From positions 74,757 to 138,756 of the forward strand of contig JAMWFC010000088.1 of NCBI GenBank assembly GCA_027475525.1: DNA of 64,000 nucleotides, read 5' to 3'. Position numbers and translations under genes: made by a program. Below the pieces are notes generated by a model that did no database searches, was not told where the DNA came from, and worked only from the letters and a program-made list of their open reading frames with translations. Below, in pieces: positions 1 to 8,841 of the stretch (position 1 is the first letter of the stretch; the number at the start of each line of letters is the position of its first letter). This DNA is from Macrolepiota albuminosa (Eukaryota > Basidiomycota > Agaricomycetes > Agaricales > Agaricaceae).

Positions 1-111
1 ATACTAATACCTTTGTATAGGTACAGTTTAATATAGTCGCTTATACGGCACTGAGGTATTGATACTAATACCTTTGTATAGGTGCTCTTGGTCTGGTTTC
101 GAACTCTAACA
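1..111 (+). repeat. 5' LTR of Copia-1 (3' part only)
   Basis: Ends CTCTAACA exactly like the 3' LTR, next to the primer-binding site. It differs from the 3' LTR: the module ATACTAATACCTTTGTATAG occurs twice (1-20 and 62-81), separated by GTACAG...CACTGAGG (21-56). The 3' LTR has one copy only. The module looks like a branch point (CTAAT) plus acceptor (TATAG), and the separating segment repeats the hairpin loop of the R region. Confidence 0.9.
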
Positions 112-123
112 GGTTATGGGCTG
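112..123 (+). other. Primer-binding site of Copia-1 (half-tRNA type)
   Basis: GGTTATGGGC directly follows the LTR. The longer forms in Copia-2 and Copia-A, GGTTATGGGCCC, are complementary to the anticodon stem-loop of initiator tRNA-Met (GGGCCCATAACC). Drosophila copia is known to prime from such an internal tRNA-iMet fragment; its use here is inferred. Confidence 0.75.
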
Positions 124-252
124 TTGATATTCGACACTTCTGAGACGTGTTGACTAGAACCGAGTCCGACTACCTAGACCTACCCTCATGCGTCGTGTCG
201 CGTACCTCACCTTCTCATCTTTCTCGCCCATCGGCGAATCCCCGTGTCTGTC

Positions 253-3200
253 ATGTCTTCCACTTCCCCTCCCCTACCCAGCGATTCCTCCAACCCCTCC
301 GTACCTGAGCGCGTCATTCGCCACAGGTGGGACGGACTGAAATACAGTCGAGCAGATGGTAACTTTACTCAGTGGACAGAGAAGCTGAAAGACGCCCTGA
401 TCCTCAATGGCATCTACTCATACGTTTTTGCCCCTATCCTCCCGCGTCCTGATGGCAACGCTGAGCCCCGCGCCGATGCCAATTGGGCCATGAACGACCG
501 TCTCGCGATCAGGTTCATGCGTTCAGCCTTGGACGACATAGAGCACCATGACCTAGCCACGGACAAGGGCGCGCACCATTGCTTCGAGGACCTGAAGGCC
601 CGCGCACAGCGGGAAGGCCCGATTAAGCAGATAGCTCTTCTTCAAGAAGCACTGTCCACCTATTGTTCCCAGTCTGAAGCCCTCCCAACCACTGCCAGTC
701 GAATTGCCGACATCGTAAAGCGAGCCTTCGACATTGGAGACATTGATGCCGATCTCTTCACGTGTATCGCCCTCCTAAACAGCCTCAATGACCCCACGTT
801 CGAGGCCCTCCAGAACTCTGTCTCTACGCTGCTTAGCAAGAGCACGAAGGATTTGCCCTGCAAACCAACGGACATCTGTTTGCTGATGGAAAACGCGCAG
901 AACATCCTAAACTCTAAGGCCAACTCTGCTCATGCCACGGCCCTCAACGCAAAAGGAGGAGTCAAGTCTCGTAGTACTGACCTGCCCGGCCACAACCACG
1001 GCCCTGGTGCGGTCTGCTGTGAAAACTGCACTTCGCGTGGACGACCGTGTCGGGGACATACAAAGCAGTTTTGTGTCCAGAAAGGAGGAGGAATGGCGGG
1101 AAGATCCATTGCTGATGCCCAGGCAGCCCAGAAAGCGTCAAAAGCCAAGAGTGGCAGTTCTCCGGAGGTCAGCTCCACTACAAAGTCCTTTGTCGCTGTT
1201 ACAGGGATCGACAGAAAACTATGGTACGTCGATCCGTCAAACCTCGGCCAACTGCCCCCTCCGCCCGACACTGCAGCCGTCGCCAGCATAAGTTCCCCAC
1301 AAATAGCGATGCTACCGGCCGAGCAAACAACTGAGCTCTGGGAACATACAGGCTTCATGGCAATTGATGAAGCCAGGGCATCTGTAGACTGGAATCAAAA
1401 GTCGTCACCGATCGAGGAACGAATTCTTGCTTCCGAAGTATCACCCATGCCGCAACCAAAACGAGCGCCACTCTCTTCTCCAGGAAACCCTTTTCTCATC
1501 GATTCGGGGGCCACTGTCCATATATCCCCCTATCGCGACGACTTCCTGACACTGCAGCCCATTCAACCTCGAATCGTGAAAGGACTCGGAGGTTCCTCTG
1601 TTGCCGCAATTGGGATAGGCAATATTCGCCTCCACATCGCGAAAGGAACCAACGTTGTCCTTGAAGACGCGCTGTATATTCCGAACGCAACTGTTAGACT
1701 CATATCCGTCAGTTCTCTCGCCAGCTCCGGGCTCGACTCCCTATTCGATGACAAATCCGTAAAGATCATTCAGAGATCTACACGTGCCATCATAGCCCAA
1801 GGACCCCTCACTCAAGGCCAACGTCTCTACTCCCTTACTCTCAACTCCGCCCTCACCGAACATCGCTCATATACTGCCCGACAAACCGCGGATCTGGAAA
1901 CATGGCATCGCTGTCTCGGGCATGCTAATTACCAGACCATCATCGACATGGCGAGATCTGGCCTCATACCAGGTATGCCCTCTGTCCCACCCTCTAAGAT
2001 CCCGAAATGCAACTCATGCATCCTTGGCAAGCAGACACGTAATGCTGTGCCTAAGGTCCGGGAGGAGGGGCGGAAAGCGACGCGGAAATTAGAGATTGTA
2101 TGGGTAGACTTAGCAGGGCCACAGGCTGTAACGTCTCGGAGTGGTAATAGATACATGATGAACGTGGTCGACGATTATACTGGGGAACATTGGTCAATAC
2201 CTCTTCGGCACAAGGGAGAAGCGCTGACCCACCTCAAAGCATGGCAGTTGGCCTGGGAGAATGAGGCGCAAGAAAAACTTGGTACCTATAGAACGGGACA
2301 TGACGGTGAGCTCCGGAGCCACAAAATGAATAAGTGGTTACTGTCACAAGGGTCAGAACAGCAACTCAGGGCCGCATACACCTCAGCCCACATCGGGCGA
2401 GTGGAACGAATGCACCGTACTATCATGGGGAAGGCGAGAGCGATGCGCATTGCCACGGGATGTCCGCCAAATCTATGGGACAAATTTTATCTAACTGCCT
2501 CACATCTTCATAAACGCACGCTTACCAAAGCCCTAAAAGGGATCACTCCCCACGAAGCATGGACTGGACGAAGCCCGGATTACTCTTACATGCGAGAGAT
2601 AGGCTGTAAGGCGTTCGTTCTAATATTGGCAGAACACAATCCCAAAATATACGCACGCTCAATAGAATGTATCCTAATTGGTTATGCGCGGAACTCGAAG
2701 GCCTACAGGTGCTACGAGAAGAAGACTGGGAGGATCTACGAAACCTATCATGTTAAGTTCTGTGAGAGCCATGAAGGACATCCCCATCCTTTGATACCCA
2801 TGACCACTGACTCTGTTCCCGACCATCACGATTCCCCTGCTTCTATCCCAGATCGCACTGAACCCAGTCCCATTGTCCTCGACGACGACTTCGTCATTGA
2901 CCCGAATGTTTGTTCACGACGAGATCCACAGCCACCGCCAGACGATCAGCAGTATCCCAACGGGCCAGAGAGGCCTGAAGTCGACCCAGTCCCACAGCTG
3001 CGACGATCTAGTCGCATCCCGATACCTACTGAAAGGGCATCCCCGGAAAATCCACCCATGACACGTGTCCAGAGAGCTGTACAAGAATCGATCGAGGCGG
3101 GCAAATGCGTGCAAGCACGACGGTTAGAGGTAAACAGCCAGGATTCGGTGATCACTGACCGGGGCCCAATCGATCATGACCAAGACCCGGGCCACGATCA

Positions 3201-4893
3201 GGGTCTGGACACACTGGACCTCGCTAACCTCGCTTCCATTGAAGATCTGGAACACCTTTTTACCTCGATCGAAAACCTACAATGCTATCCCGCGATGTCC
3301 GAGCTCAGCAACGAACCCCGGATGTGGGCAGAGGCGAAACAAACGGGCAACTCAAGCAAGTGGGAGGAAGCGTACCGGGACGAGTTAAAATCGCTGCGTG
3401 ACATGGGAGTATACAAGCTGGTTCCCCGCTCAGAGGTACCTATCGGACAGAAGGTGAGAACCGGACGCCCCGTCTTCAAAATCAAATGCGACGAACATGG
3501 GAACGCGGTAAGGTTCAAGGTCAGGCTCGTGTTTAGGGGTTACGAGCAGGTGCACGGGCGCGATTACACCAAGACAACCTCACCGACTGCACGCATGGAA
3601 TCGTGGAGAATACTCCTCCACCTCGCGGCTGCAAATGGATGGGATGCCTCGCAAATCGACGTCAAGACTGCGTTCCTATATGGGGTACTTCCCGATGACG
3701 AGACACAATTCATGAAACAGCCCGAAGGCTTTGAGGAGGCCGGAAAGGAGGAGTGGGTGTGGATGATCGTGCGTGGACTCTATGGGATGAAGCAAGCAGG
3801 GCGAATTTGGAACAAAACGGTAAACGACAACATGTTATCGTGGGGTTTCCAACGTTTGGCATGCGAATCCTGCATCTACTATAGAGCCACTGACCAAGGC
3901 ACAATCATCGCAGCTCTGCACGTCGATGACTTCCTATCGATCGCTAGCCGGAAGGAAGAAAACGAAAGGTTCAAGGCTCAGATGCGTCAAGCGTGGACGA
4001 TCTCGGACCTTGGACTGCCCCATTTTGTTGTCGGGATTGCGGCGGAATGGGACCGCCCAAACCGGTTGGTCAAACTGTTGCAGACTGCACTTATTGATAA
4101 AGTTGTCAGCCAATTCAGCCAGGCAAACGCTACTCCACTATCCCTACCGATGGACTCAAATACGAAGTTGAGGCGTATTGATCGTAAGTCCCTACCTCAG
4201 GAGGAGCAACGCGCTCTTGAGCGCATTCCCTATCGACAACTGGTTGGATGCCTTCTATACCTGGCGATATCGACTCGCCCAGACATAGCGTTCGGAGTCC
4301 AACAGCTGACCCAATATCTAGACTCCTACGGCACCGCGCACTGGAACGCGGCCATACGCCTGGTGCGATACTTGAAGGGAACTCGCGACTTACAGCTCTA
4401 CCTCGGCGGACAGCGGGACAAAGTCGAACTTGTAGGGTTCACAGACTCCGATTGGGCCAGCTGCCCAGACACGAGGCGAAGCGTCGGGGGATACGTATGG
4501 AGCCTTGGTGCGGGCGCGATATCCTGGGCAGTCAGGAAGCAACGTACAGTTGCAGCCTCCTCCTGCGAAGCAGAATACATGGCCGCTTTCGAATGCGCTC
4601 AAGAGTGCATCTGGCTACGTGCGCTTCTCAAAGACATTGGCCACGACACTACATCGCGACCTACCAAGATATACTGCGACAACGATTCCGCTATTGCCTT
4701 ATCCGAGGACCCCTTACTGCACGCACGAGTGAAACACGTCGACATAAAATATCATTTTTTACGCGAACGAGTACAATCCAACGAGCTGACACTTGGACGA
4801 GTCCTGTCAAAAGAAAACACGGCGGACATATTCACGAAAGCCCTCTCGACATCGCCCTTCATGCACCTCCGACCCCGTCTCGGCCTTCAGTAA
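253..4893 (+). CDS. Copia-1 Gag-Pol polyprotein
   Basis: Single frame of 1546 codons from the ATG at 253 (numbering below starts three codons earlier, at 244). Gag occupies about residues 1-330 with an atypical zinc knuckle, CX2CX9HX4C, longer between the second Cys and His than the usual X4. Protease active site DSGAT at about 420; GAG-pre-integrase motif WHRCLGH near 552; integrase D622, D687, E721; reverse transcriptase with VDDF at 1227 in place of the more common YVDD; RNase H D1401, E1442, D1479. Proline/Asp-rich linker at about 860-1000. The protein would assemble particles, cut itself, copy RNA to cDNA and integrate it. All catalytic residues are present and there is no stop, so it may be active. 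Confidence 0.95.
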   Translation: MSSTSPPLPSDSSNPSVPERVIRHRWDGLKYSRADGNFTQWTEKLKDALILNGIYSYVFAPILPRPDGNAEPRADANWAMNDRLAIRFMRSALDDIEHHDLATDKGAHHCFEDLKARAQREGPIKQIALLQEALSTYCSQSEALPTTASRIADIVKRAFDIGDIDADLFTCIALLNSLNDPTFEALQNSVSTLLSKSTKDLPCKPTDICLLMENAQNILNSKANSAHATALNAKGGVKSRSTDLPGHNHGPGAVCCENCTSRGRPCRGHTKQFCVQKGGGMAGRSIADAQAAQKASKAKSGSSPEVSSTTKSFVAVTGIDRKLWYVDPSNLGQLPPPPDTAAVASISSPQIAMLPAEQTTELWEHTGFMAIDEARASVDWNQKSSPIEERILASEVSPMPQPKRAPLSSPGNPFLIDSGATVHISPYRDDFLTLQPIQPRIVKGLGGSSVAAIGIGNIRLHIAKGTNVVLEDALYIPNATVRLISVSSLASSGLDSLFDDKSVKIIQRSTRAIIAQGPLTQGQRLYSLTLNSALTEHRSYTARQTADLETWHRCLGHANYQTIIDMARSGLIPGMPSVPPSKIPKCNSCILGKQTRNAVPKVREEGRKATRKLEIVWVDLAGPQAVTSRSGNRYMMNVVDDYTGEHWSIPLRHKGEALTHLKAWQLAWENEAQEKLGTYRTGHDGELRSHKMNKWLLSQGSEQQLRAAYTSAHIGRVERMHRTIMGKARAMRIATGCPPNLWDKFYLTASHLHKRTLTKALKGITPHEAWTGRSPDYSYMREIGCKAFVLILAEHNPKIYARSIECILIGYARNSKAYRCYEKKTGRIYETYHVKFCESHEGHPHPLIPMTTDSVPDHHDSPASIPDRTEPSPIVLDDDFVIDPNVCSRRDPQPPPDDQQYPNGPERPEVDPVPQLRRSSRIPIPTERASPENPPMTRVQRAVQESIEAGKCVQARRLEVNSQDSVITDRGPIDHDQDPGHDQGLDTLDLANLASIEDLEHLFTSIENLQCYPAMSELSNEPRMWAEAKQTGNSSKWEEAYRDELKSLRDMGVYKLVPRSEVPIGQKVRTGRPVFKIKCDEHGNAVRFKVRLVFRGYEQVHGRDYTKTTSPTARMESWRILLHLAAANGWDASQIDVKTAFLYGVLPDDETQFMKQPEGFEEAGKEEWVWMIVRGLYGMKQAGRIWNKTVNDNMLSWGFQRLACESCIYYRATDQGTIIAALHVDDFLSIASRKEENERFKAQMRQAWTISDLGLPHFVVGIAAEWDRPNRLVKLLQTALIDKVVSQFSQANATPLSLPMDSNTKLRRIDRKSLPQEEQRALERIPYRQLVGCLLYLAISTRPDIAFGVQQLTQYLDSYGTAHWNAAIRLVRYLKGTRDLQLYLGGQRDKVELVGFTDSDWASCPDTRRSVGGYVWSLGAGAISWAVRKQRTVAASSCEAEYMAAFECAQECIWLRALLKDIGHDTTSRPTKIYCDNDSAIALSEDPLLHARVKHVDIKYHFLRERVQSNELTLGRVLSKENTADIFTKALSTSPFMHLRPRLGLQ

Positions 4894-4944
4894 ACCACGA
4901 TTCCATGCGAGGAGGAGTGTGTTAAGCGTCGTGGTGAGGAGGAG

Positions 4945-5239
4945 TGTTGGAATGCAATGACGTCACCACGACAATCAATCAACATACCGGGCCAGGGGCC
5001 ACCCTTCACACTCTTCACAATGTGACGGTCAAGGCACCGGCCCCTTTCACACTTGGACAATGGAGGACAAAACGTATATATTCGGACTAGTAGATACAAC
5101 ACCCTCAGTCGCTTATACGGCACTGAGTGTGAGCTAACTATCAAACATTACGTTACGGACTTATTGCTGACTATATTACTACAGTATCGATACTAATACC
5201 TTTGTATAGGTGCTCTTGGTCTGGTTTCGAACTCTAACA
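4945..5239 (+). repeat. 3' LTR of Copia-1
   Basis: 295 bp, TGTTGGAATG...TCTAACA. TATA-like GTATATATTC at about 5074. Hairpin 5100-5131 (stem CACCCTCAGT / ACTGAGTGTG, one mismatch, loop 12 nt). An intron-like segment follows at 5129-5184: GTGAGC donor, TGCTGAC branch, CTACAG acceptor, 56 nt. Then one copy of the TACTAATACC...TATAG module. Confidence 0.93.
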
Positions 5240-5642
5240 GAAGGTGAGGAGGATAATTCCGGCAGCCAATCAGAAAGTTACAAGTCCTCCTAGTGTCGAA
5301 GATCAGCTGAGGTGGCTTAGAGCGGAGTTTGATGAAACAGACATTGATGTGGAGATTTCAGAGGTGGAGGTGGAGAGCAATGGAGAGTCTGAGGAGGGCA
5401 TCGAAGAGGAGAATAGGAGATGCACGGAGGTAATAAGGAGGAAGAAGAAGAAAAAGGCGGTTGTGTTCGATTTGAATCCATCGGTAAAAACAGTGCCGAC
5501 AGGTCAAGGAACTGAGGAGTGAATTGAGGAGTTGGTGAAGGGAATCAAGCAGTTAATAATTGTGATGACAGAGGTTTCGGGATTGAGAGGGACAATGAGA
5601 AGAGAAGATTCGACGGCGGGGGCGACTAGTCAGAGATGTGGC
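5240..5642 (+). pseudogene. Ty3/Gypsy gag remnant
   Basis: Translates (5244-5522 and on past one stop) to a highly charged protein with the segments SVEDQLRWLRAEFDE, FDLNPSVKTVPTGQG and EELVKGIKQL, which I recognise as the C-terminal half of gag from a mushroom Gypsy family. It breaks at the first Cys residues of the expected zinc knuckle (RCGC), where Copia-2 is inserted, and on the left at the Copia-1 insertion. The pol relic at 11360-14290 belongs to the same kind of family, but whether it is the same copy is unknown. Confidence 0.6.
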
Positions 5643-5910
5643 TGTTGAGGACAACAGTTGACTACTTCCCCTTTTAGTTTATCGTATGTTTTCTCCCGTT
5701 TGTTACATGTCACACCTCAGTGTTCCTAACCACTGAGGGTGTAAGTCAATCTTTTATGTCGCACTTAATACGTTACTCATTACCCGTAGTTCCCTCTGTT
5801 AACTACAGGTAGAAATATACATTAGTGTTCCTAACCACTGAGGTTTCCCTCTGTTAACTACAGTTAACTACAGTCACCCGAGATCTCCCGAGACCGGTCC
5901 TGCCTCAACA
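5643..5910 (+). repeat. 5' LTR of Copia-2
   Basis: 268 bp, TGTTGAGG...CCTCAACA, followed by primer-binding site GGTTATGGGCCC (5911-5922). Hairpin 5712-5742: ACACCTCAGTG pairs with CACTGAGGGTGT with one bulged G, loop 8 nt. Its 3' arm runs into GTAAGT (5741), the donor of a 49-nt intron-like segment ending CCGTAG (5789). The acceptor module TTCCCTCTGTTAACTACAG occurs at 5790-5808 and 5845-5863, separated by GTAGAA...CACTGAGGT. Confidence 0.9.
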
Positions 5911-8841
5911 GGTTATGGGCCCCGAAGTTACCTACAACATTTCGTCAACAAAGTTGACTGTCCCGACGCTTGCGGCTGACGGTTCAAACTGGCCTACATA
6001 CCAGGAAGGTGTCACTAACGCCGTAACATCAAAGAAGCTCCGGAGACACCTTACAGGTACCACGCATAAACTGGTCACACTTGTTGAGCACAAGGGATCC
6101 TTTTATCATGATGACAAATCCCTGGCTCCATTGTCTGACAATCAGATTGACGAAATTGAGGACGCCATGGAGGAGTGGTTGCAGAAAGAGGCTCAAGTTT
6201 GTGAGATTATCTACAGCACAGTTGATCAGTCTACTTTTCACCAAGTTAAAGGTGAACCCACCACTGCTGCCATGTGGAAAAAGCTTGTGTCAATTCATGG
6301 CAGTAAAGGGGCCATGTACAAAACTGACCTCCTCACTCAACTGCAGAACACCCGCTTTGTCAAGAATAGCAAAATCGCCATGTGTACGCACCTTGCTAGT
6401 ATGGTTGTAATTAAAGAACGTCTTGCTGAAATTGGTTGTCCACTGTCTGATGCATTGTTTACAAGCTACATCCACACATTGCTATCTCTTGCCCCCACGT
6501 ACAAACCTTTGTTCACCATGCTCACAACATCTGCATGCATCTCTGGGAAACCAGTCTCTGTCAGGAGACTCCTCATTTCTCCTCATTTCTTCCTTTTCTC
6601 ACTCCTTATCTCTTCACTCTCCTTTCATTCATTCTCTTATTTCTTCTAACATTATTTCATTTGACTGTTTCTATTCTTTCAACACTATCTGTTAGTACTA
6701 CTCTCAGCCCTTGAGATGCTCTGGTTCTTTAGCTACCATTCAGACAAGTGTGGGCCCTTCAGCACCGCTTCCAGACTGCTTATATAAGCCGGAGTTTGCC
6801 TTTCTGACTTCTAAAGTCCAGAGTTTTCCTGCCTTGTTTGCACAGTTGTTTGGTTAGTCAATTTTCGAGTTTTTAAAGTTTTGTTGTACTGTACAGTTGT
6901 TTCCCATGCTTCAGAAGCCCCAGAAGCATCCAACCTGGCATAGAGAATCCCTAGGTTTTGTTGTACTGTACAGTTGTTTCCCATGCTTCAGAAGCCCCAG
7001 AAGCATCCAACCTGGCATAGAGAATCCCTAGACTTGTTCTCTTTGGATCTCCCTCTGCCAGGTGAGTAGTTATTATGATATTGTCAGTACATACTCTAAT
7101 ACACTTTGGATCTCCCTCTGCCAGCTGTGTGACTGAGCCACAGCCTCTAGAAGTTGCCCTTACAGTCTCAAGCCAAGATCTCATCTGGCACCTCAATGAA
7201 AAAGCAAATAGTACTGCTATTGAAGCAAACATTAATTGCCAGCATGAGGCAATGATTGCTGCACATGCAAAGGCTCGCAGTGATCCCAAAGATACAAAGG
7301 CAAAAGGGAAACCTAAATCCAAAGACAAGAGTAAGCGACACTGCAAAAATTGCAACAAGGATGGACACACAAAGGACAAATGTTTTGAGGAAGGCGGCAG
7401 TATGGTGGGCAAAGCATCCGAATGGTGACTGAAAAAGCACAAAAGAAAGGGAAAAGATAAGGCAGATAAAAGTAAGTTAGCAAATGCTGCCAAAACTGAG
7501 GAGAAGGAAGAAAATTACACTTTTTTCACCTCCCTTGCCATTGATGCCCATGATAACGTTACAGGCAAAAACGTCGCACTTGCAACTACATCTGTTCACA
7601 GGCACAAAGCCCATGCTGCATCTCCATCCGTCGGTGTCATCATTGACTGTGGTGCTAGCAGCTATTTTTCACCATCTTGTGAAAGATTTATAAATTATCA
7701 GAAGATCAACCCTGAACCGGTCTGTGCAGCAGATGGACGTACTTTTAGTGCTCTTGGCAGAGGAGATCTGTGAATCTACCTACCCATGAGAAAAGGAGAG
7801 AAATTAATCCCCATTCTTCTTAAAAGGGTTTATTATGCACCTACTATGGCTTTCACGCTGGTGTCTGTATCATGTCTTGATAATGCTGGTTGCTCTCTTC
7901 TTATGAGGATGGAGTTTGCATCATCAAAAGTCCAAAGCCACAACATCAGGTCATCGGTCGTGTTCCTGCAATCTGTGGATTATATCATGCCGATAGATCA
8001 ACCATCATTTCCAAAAGTCACGTCGCAAGTATTGTGTTAAAATCTATCTTGCTTAGTGAGCTCCACTGCCAAATGGGGCATATAAATCACAGCAACTTAC
8101 AAGAGGCTGTCTGCCTCAGAATGATCACTGGCATTGAGCTTGACATGTCATCAAAGCCCAAAGTCTGCGAGTTGTGCATTAAAAGCAAAGCACAGCGTCA
8201 GTCTTTTCCAAAGAAGAGTGAAACTATGTTCACACACTATGGGGAGAAGATTGTTGGAGACCTGTGGGGTCCAGCTCAGGTACGCTCCATTGGAGGAAAC
8301 CTGTATTCCTATACAAATGTCGACCTATACACTCGCAAAGAACAGATCACGTTCTTACCTCAAAAGTCAGACATTGTCAAAGCATATTGCAATTACCAAG
8401 CATGGGTAAAAGTCCACAGAAACGCAGCTATAAAAGTATATGGCAGTGATTGTGGCGGTGAGTTTACGAGCGCACAAATTAAAACTCATCAAGATGCAGC
8501 TAGTACAACAAACGATTTCACAGTCCATGACTCTCCACAATCAAATGATGTTGCAGAACGCGCTAACCACACCATTGTTGAGGGTGCTCGCACAATGATG
8601 ATAGCCGCAGGACTTCCAAAATTTCTCTGGGCAGAGGCTAAATGCCACATGGTGTGGCTGCATAATTGCATGCCAACAAGCTCGCTTCCCAGTAATATGA
8701 TGCCATATCAAATGGCTACAGGATAAAAGCCTGATCTATCCAAAGTCTGCAAGTGGGGGAAAAGTGCTTACGTCAAGCTGAAGCTGCAAAAGGCTGGAAA
8801 ACTTGAATCTAAGGTTGAAGAGGCCAAAGTAGTTGGAATCA
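5911..8841 (+). pseudogene. Copia-2 relic: gag, protease and integrase, split and truncated
   Basis: Gag starts at an ATG (5915) lying inside the primer-binding site and is open to about 6558, where solo LTR-X copy 1 interrupts it. Gag resumes at 7165 with zinc knuckle CKNCNKDGHTKDKC (CX2CX4HX4C, near 7340). After a stop come protease IIDCGASSYFS (DCG for the usual DSG, near 7645), a stop at about 7770, a frame change near 7890, GAG-pre-integrase (LHCQMGHINHSNL) and integrase with DLWGP, SDCGGEF and NDVAERANH to about 8725. The copy ends abruptly at about 8841 before reverse transcriptase, against an inverted Copia-3. No 3' LTR was found. Confidence 0.85.
6559..7164 (+). repeat. Solo LTR-X, copy 1 (606 bp)
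   Basis: Begins TGTCAGGAGACTCC, ends GCCCTTACA, and is flanked by a perfect 5-bp TSD, GTCTC (6554-6558, 7165-7169). It lies inside Copia-2 gag, which continues in the same sense on the far side. TATA-like TTATATAAGC at about 6780. It has a 77-bp tandem duplication (6878-7031) and a 63-nt intron-like segment (7062-7124: GTGAGT, CTCTAAT, CTGCCAG). No internal coding region of this LTR family is present in the window. Confidence 0.88.

Larger units (their letters stand above)
1..5239 (+). mobile_element. Copia-1, nearly complete Ty1/Copia LTR retrotransposon
   Basis: Order seen: 5' LTR end (1-111), primer-binding site, one open Gag-Pol frame, purine-rich tract (about 4931-4944), 3' LTR (4945-5239). 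Domain order protease, integrase, reverse transcriptase, RNase H defines Ty1/Copia. The left end and left target-site duplication lie outside the window. The base right after the 3' LTR starts GAAGG, the expected right TSD. A near-copy of the purine tract plus TGT (GAGGAGGAGTGT) lies 27 bp upstream at about 4909. CpG-rich and open, so young. Confidence 0.95.

Noticed and set aside
4248..4925. 225-codon frame overlapping the end of Copia-1 Gag-Pol
   Set aside because: Shadow of the RNase H region in another frame; Arg/His-rich with no domain.
6951..7493. 180-codon minus-strand frame
   Set aside because: Spans LTR-X and antisense Copia-2 gag; repetitive origin, no start or intron support.
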